A DNA stretch of 5,548 nucleotides from Pseudomonadota bacterium (GCA_023405565.1 JAEXXW010000177.1:1-5548); one strand, 5' to 3'. Positions 1 through 5,319 are shown, counted from the first letter of the stretch. The notes: a model not told the origin generated them from the letters alone. Translations and numbers: made by a program.

Positions 1-2
1 CA

Positions 3-71
3 TCAGAGGTCTTTCAATTGCGCTCGAAGGGCGAAGCTAAGGCAGACGAGAACCCCAGATATCAACATTGA
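3..71 (+). CDS. Possible 3' end of an unidentified gene
   Basis: This frame is open from the window edge to a TGA at 69-71 and gives 22 residues ending in ...ENPRYQH. The composition is hydrophilic (K, E, R, D, Q) and looks more protein-like than the other frames here, but so short a tail proves little. No family is recognisable. If real, the gene runs left to right into the window and converges on the outer-membrane protein gene. It is not the C-terminus of LpdA, so it does not show where the intact lpdA lies. Confidence 0.22.
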   Translation, partial: SEVFQLRSKGEAKADENPRYQH

Positions 72-318
72 GTGGTGAGCTAAAGATTATCCATGCGCCT
101 ATGGCTCCAGCTCGACGCACGTAGTAAAAATCCGGCCGAAGATTGACCGCTGCTATCTTGGCTTCTCATATAGCCTCAATGTTACTCTGCGCTTTTAATA
201 CGCGGGAGACGCGCCGATAACCGTCGCCGCTCGCATGATCGATATAATAGCAGTCCATCGCATGGTGCATTTGATGCCGACACTTGTTGACTAGGTGTTA
301 GCGCTTTGCGTTTCGACG
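72..318. other. Intergenic stretch with one tiny minus-strand ORF
   Basis: No convincing gene is seen here. A minus-strand ORF of 34 codons runs from an ATG at 270 to a TGA at 166-168. Its product reads fairly naturally (MDCYYIDHASGDGYRR inside it), but no Shine-Dalgarno sequence precedes it. It may be a gene remnant. No strong terminator hairpin is visible downstream of the outer-membrane protein gene, which ends at 319. Confidence 0.3.
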
Positions 319-1188
319 TCAGTTGAACAGGTAGTTCACCCCGAAACGGATGATGGATCCGCTGAATTGCGTCGAGACATCCGAGGTTTGAGAAAACCAT
401 CGAGACCCGGCGGGGAGCACGACACTCCCGGTTACAGGTAGCGCGTAACGGGCATCCCCGAGGTCGTAAAAGAGATAACTCGCCGATGCCGTCCAATTGC
501 GGTTCAATTTCCATTCAGCGCCACCGCCGATGGTCCAGCCGAACCGTGTGTCAGAAAACGAACCAGCGGAACTCCAGGTCGGACTTAGAAAAGCGGTTGG
601 ATAGGCGGGATTGGTGGTCACGTAGCTGACAGAGGACGAGGCTTTGCCATAAGCCAAACCGCCAGTTACAAAAACAAGAACCTCGGGCGTCCAGAGCCAA
701 CCGATACGACCGCGAACAGTGCCGAGATAATCAAGCTCATTCGAGATCGCGAAGGTTGTCCGGTCGATTGTGCCGGTCACTGATGAGAAGGGTCCAACCA
801 CGCCGGAACCAAAACCCTCCCCATCCTTTTTGCCGACCATCCTATGAAGATCCGCTTCAACGCCCAAGACCCAGTTTTGGGACTGCCAGTTCCAGCCGAT
901 TTGCCCGCCCCAGATGAATCCGACGTCGTTTCCAGCTTTAAACGTGCCAGTTGCACTTTGCGCAGAAGGGATGCCGTGGGACTCTAAAGCGGGAAGACCA
1001 TTGTCCGAGCTCGCGGTCGTGAGAACGGAAACAGACCGCTCGGAAAGCCAAGCGCCAGAGCTTCCGCCGATATATAAACCGGACCAGTCCGCCGCACCTG
1101 ATTGTGCGTCTGCCGATCGGCTTATGCCCAGCAAGAACACAATACTCAACGCAAAGGCTATGGCCCTGCGAAATCCAGATTGGCGCAT
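319..1188 (-). CDS. Outer-membrane beta-barrel protein, Omp25/opacity-like porin family
   Basis: The 289-residue product begins with a clear Sec signal peptide: basic MRQSGFRR, a hydrophobic core at about 9-22, then an ADA cleavage site at 26-28, leaving mature QSGAADWSG. The mature chain has the marks of small alphaproteobacterial outer-membrane barrels: DWSGLYIGG at 34-42, GGQIGWNWQ at 94-102, NWVLGVEADL at 105-114, YLGTVRGRIGW at 154-164, the GGGAEWKLNRNW segment at 221-232 followed by YLFYDLGDARY, and a last strand RFGVNYLFN. It would sit in the outer membrane as a barrel of roughly eight strands. Whether it conducts solutes or is structural cannot be told. The start is supported by AGGAA (plus-strand 1194-1198) five bases upstream of the ATG. 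It appears monocistronic. The family call is secure; the exact role is not. Confidence 0.9.
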   Translation of the reverse strand: MRQSGFRRAIAFALSIVFLLGISRSADAQSGAADWSGLYIGGSSGAWLSERSVSVLTTASSDNGLPALESHGIPSAQSATGTFKAGNDVGFIWGGQIGWNWQSQNWVLGVEADLHRMVGKKDGEGFGSGVVGPFSSVTGTIDRTTFAISNELDYLGTVRGRIGWLWTPEVLVFVTGGLAYGKASSSVSYVTTNPAYPTAFLSPTWSSAGSFSDTRFGWTIGGGAEWKLNRNWTASASYLFYDLGDARYALPVTGSVVLPAGSRWFSQTSDVSTQFSGSIIRFGVNYLFN

Positions 1189-1338
1189 CTTTATTCCTAC
1201 TGCGTTATTGGAAATAATTTGCGGCGAAAATTTCTGAGGCTGGACGGAAAGATTAGCAATTTGATCGGAACTATACCACTACAGATTGTGCGGCGGATGG
1301 CTGTTGTGAACGGGCGGCAGCTAACCAACCACCTCATA

Positions 1339-1360
1339 TGATGATCCGGGATAATCATCA
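1339..1360. repeat. 7-bp perfect inverted repeat upstream of the outer-membrane protein gene
   Basis: TGATGAT (1339-1345) is followed by eight bases and then its exact reverse complement ATCATCA (1354-1360). The dyad is about 150 bp upstream of the outer-membrane protein start. The centre-to-centre spacing of the arms (15 bp) would not put them on exactly one helical face. It could be an operator half-site pair or chance. It lies between the gene and repeat copy A, and no clear sigma-70 promoter was identified beside it. Confidence 0.3.
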
Positions 1361-1558
1361 CAGCGGCGCATAGCCGACGCCAGAGCACGCAGTCGGCGCC
1401 TGCTAGTCCGCAAACTTCTGTTCAGCGAGGCGCGCTTATCTCGTGTTAGCGGGCATTTGTTTTCAAATCTGATCCGCTAATTGGTGACGACAAACTCCAC
1501 CTCACTTATCCCCGCCATACAAACTTCAATTATATTCCGGTGCAAAGCGCGAACGTCT

Positions 1559-1765
1559 CATGAGCGTTTGCGCCCTGTGGAGCGCCGGGAGGCGCAGCCC
1601 CTTCGCGCCAGAAGGGGCGCGCGCCTCGCGGGCGGGCTTCGCAACCCCGCCCGGGTGAGGTTTGCCTGACAAGGGCAAACCTACGGTGCGCGGACGGACC
1701 CTCGCAAGGTCCGTATGGGGCCTCGCAAGCCTCTGGCGCCTCCCGGCGCTCCATTCGCGCTCATG
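1559..1765. repeat. Nested multi-hairpin palindromic scaffold, copy A
   Basis: The outer stem has two parts: CATGAGCG (1559-1566) with CGCTCATG (1758-1765), and a perfect 18-bp stem (1578-1595 with 1736-1753) containing GAGCGCCGGGAGGCGC. Inside are five smaller hairpins: 1597-1618 (8 bp, loop 6), 1629-1653 (8 bp, loop 9), 1658-1682 (9 bp, loop 7), 1694-1714 (7 bp, loop 7) and 1717-1733 (5 bp with one G-T, loop 7). A competing local hairpin at 1547-1573 has the palindrome CTCATGAG in its loop. The fold would form on either strand as RNA or as extruded DNA. No protein coding is claimed in it. Confidence 0.85.
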
Positions 1766-1824
1766 CGCGAAGGAAATTGGGAATACAGACGCGCCCGCGT
1801 CTCAAACAACAGGGCCGGCGAAGC

Positions 1825-2022
1825 ATGCCCAAAATCAATCCGCCTCATGGCGCGCATCTCGTCGGCGCCGAAGTGACCGAGCTGATCCAGGGCTTCGTCG
1901 TCGCGATGAATCTCGAGACGACCGAGGAAGAACTGATGCACACGATCTTCCCGCATCCGACGCTGTCGGAGACGATGAAGGAGGCGGTGCTCGATGCGTA
2001 CGGGCGTGTGCTGAATATGTGA
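1825..2022 (+). pseudogene. lpdA: Displaced 3' end of dihydrolipoamide dehydrogenase (E3), copy A
   Basis: The frame encodes 65 residues from an ATG at 1825. From about residue 8 it matches the C-terminal dimerisation domain of E3: GAHLVGAEVTELIQ, LETTEEELMHTIF, then PHPTLSETMKEAVL and AYGRVLNM at the end. The HP pair in FPHPTLSE corresponds to the conserved C-terminal His-Pro, whose histidine works with a glutamate as the active-site base supplied to the partner subunit. The FAD, NAD and redox-disulfide regions are all missing, so this cannot be an active enzyme. The first seven residues (MPKINPP) come from the repeat leader. The tail is intact to its stop and is followed by its own terminator. 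It may be translated as a small peptide, but a displaced gene end is the simpler reading. LpdA identity rests on motif recognition; the pyruvate-dehydrogenase subtype is an inference. Confidence 0.85.
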
Positions 2023-2057
2023 TGGCGATGCGCAATTGTGCGATGCGTTGAATTGAG

Positions 2058-2090
2058 AGAAGGGCGGACCGCAAGGTTAGCCCTTTTCTT
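2058..2090 (+). terminator. Intrinsic terminator after lpdA fragment A
   Basis: AAGGGCGGACC (2060-2070) pairs with GGTTAGCCCTT (2075-2085) around a GCAA tetraloop. This is an 11-bp stem with one mismatch and one G-T pair, followed by TTTTCTT. It begins 35 bp after the lpdA tail stop, so it is probably the native lpdA terminator carried along with the tail. The minus-strand small-gene cluster converges on it. Confidence 0.75.
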
Positions 2091-2113
2091 CAGTCGGAAT
2101 GGGTGTTTGCTAA

Positions 2114-2362
2114 CTAGGTGTTATGAGACGCGATGAGGCTGCTTGTAGACGCGTCTCGGCGACGAACCTCACTATGTCGCCATTTTGTTATATCGCCGAA
2201 CGCTTCAAAATATCCGTTTTTGACCAAGTGGTAAATGCGCTCCGCAATGACCTCGTCACCCACGCCGGGCATCGCTCTCGAAACCATGGCGATGATAAAC
2301 GCGACCTTGCGCGAATGGTTACCCGCCTCAGCCATAATCAATGCATCTATTTCTTCTGACAT
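2114..2362 (-). CDS. Small conserved-looking hypothetical protein, DUF3658-like
   Basis: The 82-residue product is the third gene of the small minus-strand cluster. It begins MSEEIDALIMAEAG, continues with an alpha-helical stretch (RKVAFIIAMV), then GDEVIAERIYHLVKNGYFEA and GDITKWRHSEVRRR. The pattern of acidic start, helix, [V/I]xxRIxxLVxxGxxEAxGD, and xWRxSEVR resembles the DUF3658 type of small helical domain; that assignment is from memory. The rest of the C-terminus is Ser-rich and looks unordered. The ATG lies 15 bp after the end of the preceding gene. A purine-rich AGAAGAGA about 10 bases upstream is a weak ribosome-binding site. Function is unknown. Real-gene status is supported by composition and by the cluster. 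Confidence 0.7.
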   Translation of the reverse strand: MSEEIDALIMAEAGNHSRKVAFIIAMVSRAMPGVGDEVIAERIYHLVKNGYFEAFGDITKWRHSEVRRRDASTSSLIASHNT

Positions 2363-2377
2363 GACAGTGTGTCTCTT

Positions 2378-2577
2378 CTAATGACGCAGATGAATGGTCT
2401 CTATCGCGTTAGCAAGACGTTGAGATAACTCCGTAACTTCGAGCCAAAGATCATTTTCTATGACAGAACTTGATTCTGTCCTGCCGACGTCCATGCCACC
2501 CGTTGGCGATCAACGTTACCCAGATCCACGAGCGCCGATAAAAGACTTCTGCGCCAAATTTCAGGATTTTCGGTCAT
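2378..2577 (-). pseudogene. Small gene with a probable frameshift, middle of three
   Basis: An ATG at 2577 abuts the TAG of the upstream gene (TAGATG), a typical translational-coupling arrangement. The first frame gives MTENPEIWRRSLLSALVDLG... for 39 residues and stops at 2458-2460. The -1 frame takes over within the overlap and reads naturally (TESSSVIENDLWLEV, then LSQRLANAIETIHLRH) to a TAG at 2378-2380. Joining them gives one protein of roughly 66 residues that exactly fills the space to the next gene. No slippery heptamer is apparent, so a recent single-base indel is more likely than programmed frameshifting. An alternative is two short overlapping genes, the second from the ATG at 2494. 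The family is not recognised. Confidence 0.55.
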
Positions 2578-2841
2578 CTAGGTTGGAAATCGCGTTATCG
2601 TTGCTAGATCACTGAGGTCGTGTTTATCGAGCAGCAGTCTAATTTGCTGACTTACGCGAGAGACCTTACGGCTGCCGCTCACGACCACTTTCAAGGGCTC
2701 CTTCAAGGCATCAATGTCGCTCACGACTGACGCTTCTTTACTCTCCCTAAAAACGACATAGACGTCTTCGTAGAAGTTTCCGATCCGATGCAATAATTTT
2801 CCATCATTGTCGTGCTGAAATTCGACGACGAGTTCAGCCAT
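2578..2841 (-). CDS. Small hypothetical protein, first gene of the minus-strand cluster
   Basis: The 87-residue product starts MAELVVEFQHDNDGKLLHRIG and continues NFYEDVYVVFRESKEASVV, with an amphipathic helical second half (VSRVSQQIRLLLDKHDLSDLATI). It has no signal peptide or membrane segment and is probably a cytosolic alpha/beta protein. No family is recognised. The start is the only in-frame ATG near the N-terminus and has a weak GAAGA about seven bases upstream. Transcription would start inside or beside the left end of repeat copy B. Base composition (about 45% GC in the 60 bases at 2701-2760) is far below the ABC gene to the right, which suggests a foreign origin. Confidence 0.65.
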   Translation of the reverse strand: MAELVVEFQHDNDGKLLHRIGNFYEDVYVVFRESKEASVVSDIDALKEPLKVVVSGSRKVSRVSQQIRLLLDKHDLSDLATITRFPT

Positions 2842-3060
2842 TGCATATCTTCGACTATCGCGTGTTAGCAGACATTTGTTTCAAATCTGATCCGCCATGG
2901 GCGGCAGAAAACCATCTGACTTATCTATAGCACACAAGGACATATCCGGATTCCAATGCACACCGCACACTCGTCGCGGCACACCAATATGACGACCTAG
3001 CCGTAGTTATCCCCGCTGCACAAAGTTTGCTTATATTACCTTTGCAAAGCGTGAACGTCT

Positions 3061-3249
3061 CATGAGCGTTTGCGCCCTGTGGAGCGCGGGGAGGCGCTGG
3101 GCCCTACGTCACTGGGCCCGCGCGCTCCGAAAGCGATCCCTCCGGGTAACCGGAACGGGTCGTGAGCGCGCGGCGAGCCAGCGTCATTGGCTCGCCAAGG
3201 GTGTCTCGCCAACACCCTGGCGCCTCCCGGTGCTCCATTCGCGCTCATG
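3061..3249. repeat. Nested multi-hairpin palindromic scaffold, copy B
   Basis: The outer stem matches copy A: CATGAGCG (3061-3068) with CGCTCATG (3242-3249), and 3080-3097 with 3220-3237 (18 positions, one mismatch and one G-T). The interior is unrelated in sequence to copy A but again made of hairpins: GGGCCC pair 3099-3104/3114-3119 (loop 9), TCCGG-GTAA-CCGGA 3141-3154, a perfect 9-bp stem 3172-3180/3188-3196 (loop 7), and AGGGTGT/ACACCCT 3198-3218 (loop 7). Confidence 0.85.
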
Positions 3250-3308
3250 CGCGAAGGAAACAGGGAATACAGACGCGCCCGCGTCTTTAACAACAGGGCC
3301 GGCGAATC

Positions 3309-3484
3309 ATGTCGAAAATCCAACTCGCCTCATGGCGCGCATCTCGTCGGCCCCGAGGTGACGGAATTGATTCAGTGCTTTGCCATCTGGAGACGACCGA
3401 GGAAGAATTTATGCACACCATCTTCCCGCATCCGCACCTGTCGCAAACGATGAAGGGAGCGGTGTTCGAAACTGGAATATCTGC
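3309..3484 (+). pseudogene. lpdA: Decayed displaced 3' end of lpdA, copy B
   Basis: This is homologous to 1825-2022. Relative to copy A it has one inserted base just after the ATG, which puts the frame of GAHLVGPEVTELIQCF out of register with the ATG. A 10-nt deletion near 3387 then brings LETTEEEFMHTIF and FPHPHLSQTMKGAVF back into the ATG frame. A further deletion removes the end, and the copy A stop position reads TGC. E3 activity is impossible because everything before the C-terminal domain is absent. Several third-position differences from copy A are silent, so the two tails probably came from different functional lpdA alleles. Confidence 0.8.
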
Positions 3485-3514
3485 AGGGCGGACCGAAAGA
3501 CGCCGCTCTTTCTT
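3485..3514 (+). terminator. Probable terminator after lpdA fragment B
   Basis: AGGGCGG (3485-3491) pairs with CCGCTCT (3503-3509; one G-T), with a loop that still contains ACCGAAAG, followed by TTCTT. It shares the AGGGCGGACC core with the copy A terminator and appears to be a rearranged version of it. Confidence 0.5.
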
Positions 3515-3541
3515 GTCGGTGACATGCTTTCATTGCATGAT
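3513..3541 (+). promoter_or_regulatory. Candidate promoter for the GlsB-type gene
   Basis: TTGTCG (3513-3518), a 17-bp spacer and CATGAT (3536-3541) resemble a housekeeping promoter with a weak -10. It lies just after the terminator and 26 bp before the ATG. The match is only partial. Confidence 0.25.
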
Positions 3542-3567
3542 CGCGGAGTTGACGTCAGGAGAGTCGC

Positions 3568-3849
3568 ATGGACATTCAATACGCGCTTGGTCAGCCGAGC
3601 GTTGGTCTCTTCGCTATGCTGATCATCGGCGCTTTGGCAGGCTGGATCGCGGAAAAGGTCACGGCGTCGGACCACGGGATTTTCACCAACATCATCGTCG
3701 GCATTGCCGGAGCCTTCATCGGCGGCAAGCTCGGCGAGGTGCTGCAAATCCCGGTCTTCGGCTTCTGGCGCACGCTCATCGCCGCCATCATCGGCGCGGT
3801 GCTGCTGTTGTGGATCTGGCAGGCATGGCGCGGTCGAAGGACAACCTGA
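3568..3849 (+). CDS. GlsB/YeaQ/YmgE family small membrane protein (transglycosylase-associated)
   Basis: The 93-residue inner-membrane protein has three Gly-rich membrane segments: about 13-30 (LFAMLIIGALAGWIAEKV), 38-57 (IFTNIIVGIAGAFIGG) and 66-86 (FWRTLIAAIIGAVLLLWIW), with a short basic tail. The GALAGWIAEK motif in the first segment and GIAGAFIGGKLG in the second are characteristic of the family, often annotated as stress-response or transglycosylase-associated. The biochemical function is not established. The start is well supported by AGGAGAG at 3557-3563, four bases before the ATG. The gene converges on the ABC transporter with only 12 bp between stop codons. Length and composition are normal and match the core-like right half of the window. 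Confidence 0.9.
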   Translation: MDIQYALGQPSVGLFAMLIIGALAGWIAEKVTASDHGIFTNIIVGIAGAFIGGKLGEVLQIPVFGFWRTLIAAIIGAVLLLWIWQAWRGRRTT

Positions 3850-3861
3850 TCTCGCAAGACC

Positions 3862-5319
3862 TCAAGCGACATCACGGTGCGATATCTCGATGACACGGGC
3901 GCGCTGTGCCAGTTGCTCGACCAGCGCATTCGCGGCCGCGCGGTTGGTGGCATCGAGATTGGCGTCCCATTCATCGAGCAGGTAGATCGGCGCGTCGGTA
4001 TGCGCGACGATCTCCTGCAGCGACCGCAATTGCCGCTCGCCCGATGAAAAGCCCTTGCGCTTGTGACGCCGGGGCTGTGTCTCGGTTTCCTCCAGGTCTT
4101 CATCGTCCTCAGCGTCAGGCTGCTTGTTCGTGAACTGGAAGGCAAGGCGGTCGGATGTCGGCCAGTAATAGGCGCGGTTCTTGATCTGCGCCTTCAGCGC
4201 GGCCAACAGCGTCGATTTGCCCGAACCATTGCCGCCGCGCACATTCACCCGTCCGCTTTGCTCCGCAAGGACGAGCCGCATCGCATCATCGACCGTCGAG
4301 ACGGCCCTGACGTCGCCGCCTTCGCGCAGCACGAGCCGGTCAAACTTGATGCGATTGTTGAAATGGGGGTCGGGATCGGGATGCATGTTGTCGGCAATAC
4401 CGCCGACGCGCGTCCACGATGCCAGAACATCATTCCAGTCGATGGCAAGCTGGTGCACGTCATTGGTCATCTCGATCTGTCGCGGCAGCGTCGCCGCCAG
4501 CGCGATCAGCACAGCCATGTCGCCAGCGTCGCGGACAGCCACATAGGCCATGGTGGTGAAGATGATCGTCAGGCCGATGATGGCGCCGGTCGCGCTCAGG
4601 CCTTCGCGTGCGACGATCACCCTGATCTGCGCTTTCAGGCATTCGCGCGCCCGCATCTTGAAGCCGGCAAACCAGAGCCGGAGATTGTACCGGTTGCCGC
4701 TGAACACATTGTCCCAGGCGGTATAGCCATGCGCGGTGACGCGATTGGTCCAGCGCTGGTTGTCGAGATAGATTGCGGTGACGCGCTTGCGGACGACATA
4801 TTGCATCGTCATGAGGATGGTGAAGACAACGGCGTAGGCAATCGGCAGCGAAGTGTCGATTTCCGCGCCCAGCACCAGCGCATTGAACACCAGCGCCAGC
4901 AGCAACTTGAGCTGCGACTCGACCTCGTACATCAGCCGATAGATGGTGTGGAAGGTTTCGCCGGTCAGGAACGGCTCGACCTGCTCGCGCGCATGGCGGT
5001 CGCTGAGCAGGGTCGGGTAGTGCCGGTTGTCGCGGGCAAAGCGCGCCATATAGAGGCCGAAGGCGCGCATGCCGGCCCGTTCAGCGAAGATCCAGCTGAT
5101 GGCGCCGACGGCATAGGAGGCGCACTGGACGGCAAAAATCCACAAGAGATCGAAGACCAGAAACTCACCATTGGCGACAGCGCGGCCAGCCTGGATGACG
5201 AGCCAGGTGGTGGCTGCCGACAGCAAGGCCTCGCAAACGAGCAGGGTGAGGGTCACATAGAGCGGGCCGCATAAAAGAAACCGCAGGAATTGCAGCTTAG
5301 AAAAGGGTTCGCGGGTCAT
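3862..5319 (-). CDS. ABC transporter, fused membrane and ATPase domains (half-transporter)
   Basis: The 485-residue protein has an N-terminal membrane domain (hydrophobic segments about 12-42, 54-78, 136-152, 157-176, 241-262 and a weaker 266-279) and a C-terminal ATPase. Walker A is GGNGSGKST at 362-370, a probable Q-loop glutamine is Q395, the signature is SSGERQ at 425-430 instead of LSGGQ, Walker B is IYLLDE at 445-450 with catalytic E450, the D-loop is ANLD at 453-456, and the switch histidine is H481 (ISHR). The DEW after Walker B recalls SyrD/PvdE/YojI-type peptide exporters. Walker A to signature is only about 60 residues instead of the usual ~100; in place of the full helical subdomain there is a charged stretch (PDAEDDEDLEETE then RRHKRKG, 401-423). 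It would dimerise in the inner membrane. Substrate is unknown; export is likelier than import. The start has only a weak GGA upstream. Confidence 0.88.
   Translation of the reverse strand: MTREPFSKLQFLRFLLCGPLYVTLTLLVCEALLSAATTWLVIQAGRAVANGEFLVFDLLWIFAVQCASYAVGAISWIFAERAGMRAFGLYMARFARDNRHYPTLLSDRHAREQVEPFLTGETFHTIYRLMYEVESQLKLLLALVFNALVLGAEIDTSLPIAYAVVFTILMTMQYVVRKRVTAIYLDNQRWTNRVTAHGYTAWDNVFSGNRYNLRLWFAGFKMRARECLKAQIRVIVAREGLSATGAIIGLTIIFTTMAYVAVRDAGDMAVLIALAATLPRQIEMTNDVHQLAIDWNDVLASWTRVGGIADNMHPDPDPHFNNRIKFDRLVLREGGDVRAVSTVDDAMRLVLAEQSGRVNVRGGNGSGKSTLLAALKAQIKNRAYYWPTSDRLAFQFTNKQPDAEDDEDLEETETQPRRHKRKGFSSGERQLRSLQEIVAHTDAPIYLLDEWDANLDATNRAAANALVEQLAQRARVIEISHRDVA

Larger units (their letters stand above)
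1442..2090 (+). repeat. Composite direct repeat, copy A
   Basis: This unit recurs, diverged, at 2861-3514. The left end is a near-identical ~36-bp block (1442-1477; 2861-2895) containing ATTTG-TTTT-CAAAT. Then comes a variable AT-richer part (about 75 bp here, about 150 bp in copy B) with shared patches such as TTATCCCCGC. The nested hairpin scaffold, a leader with the 7-bp inverted repeat AGACGCG/CGCGTCT (1787-1802), an lpdA 3' fragment and a terminator follow in the same order. The shared order across five segments rules out chance. Copy A has the better-preserved lpdA tail. The unit may be a mobile-element end, an island boundary or a dispersed genomic repeat. Confidence 0.85.
2861..3514 (+). 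repeat. Composite direct repeat, copy B (degenerate)
   Basis: This is the second copy of the unit at 1442-2090, in the same orientation about 1.4-1.5 kb downstream. It keeps the left-end block (2861-2895), the hairpin scaffold, the leader inverted repeat (3271-3286), the lpdA tail and a terminator. It carries extra sequence between the left end and the scaffold (about 2905-3000). Its right end adjoins the GlsB-type gene, plausibly the ancestral neighbour of lpdA. Confidence 0.85.

Noticed and set aside
182..514. Minus-strand 110-codon frame overlapping the end of the outer-membrane protein gene
   Set aside because: It overlaps a convincing signal-peptide barrel gene by about 200 bp in another frame and has no family resemblance.
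1559..1765. Scaffold as a transposon terminal inverted repeat pair or an integron attC site
   Set aside because: No transposase lies between the arms, the interior is a hairpin series, and the arms do not have attC R/L box architecture.
1662..2051. Plus-strand open frame crossing the hairpin scaffold and the lpdA tail
   Set aside because: It reads the lpdA tail out of frame and is Arg-rich; its openness comes from GC-rich palindromic sequence.
290..2123. The 11-mer ACTAGGTGTTA at 290-300 and 2113-2123, each at or just past the end of a minus-strand gene
   Set aside because: Similarity does not extend beyond a few more bases; too short to claim as a boundary repeat, though it could be rechecked with more sequence.
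3060..3361. Open frames of 87-99 codons on both strands over scaffold copy B
   Set aside because: They coincide with palindromic stems and have low-complexity R/A/S-rich products. They are the kind often annotated as hypothetical proteins, but structure explains them better.
3309..3893. A 194-codon plus-strand frame running from the lpdA tail into the GlsB-type gene
   Set aside because: The first third is the frame-restored lpdA remnant; the rest overlaps the real membrane-protein gene in a different frame and is His/Arg-rich.
4063..5274. A 403-codon open frame on the plus strand opposite the ABC gene
   Set aside because: It is the antisense of a well-motifed ABC transporter in high-GC DNA; the product is rich in R, H, D and Q with no domain. 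It is a shadow frame.
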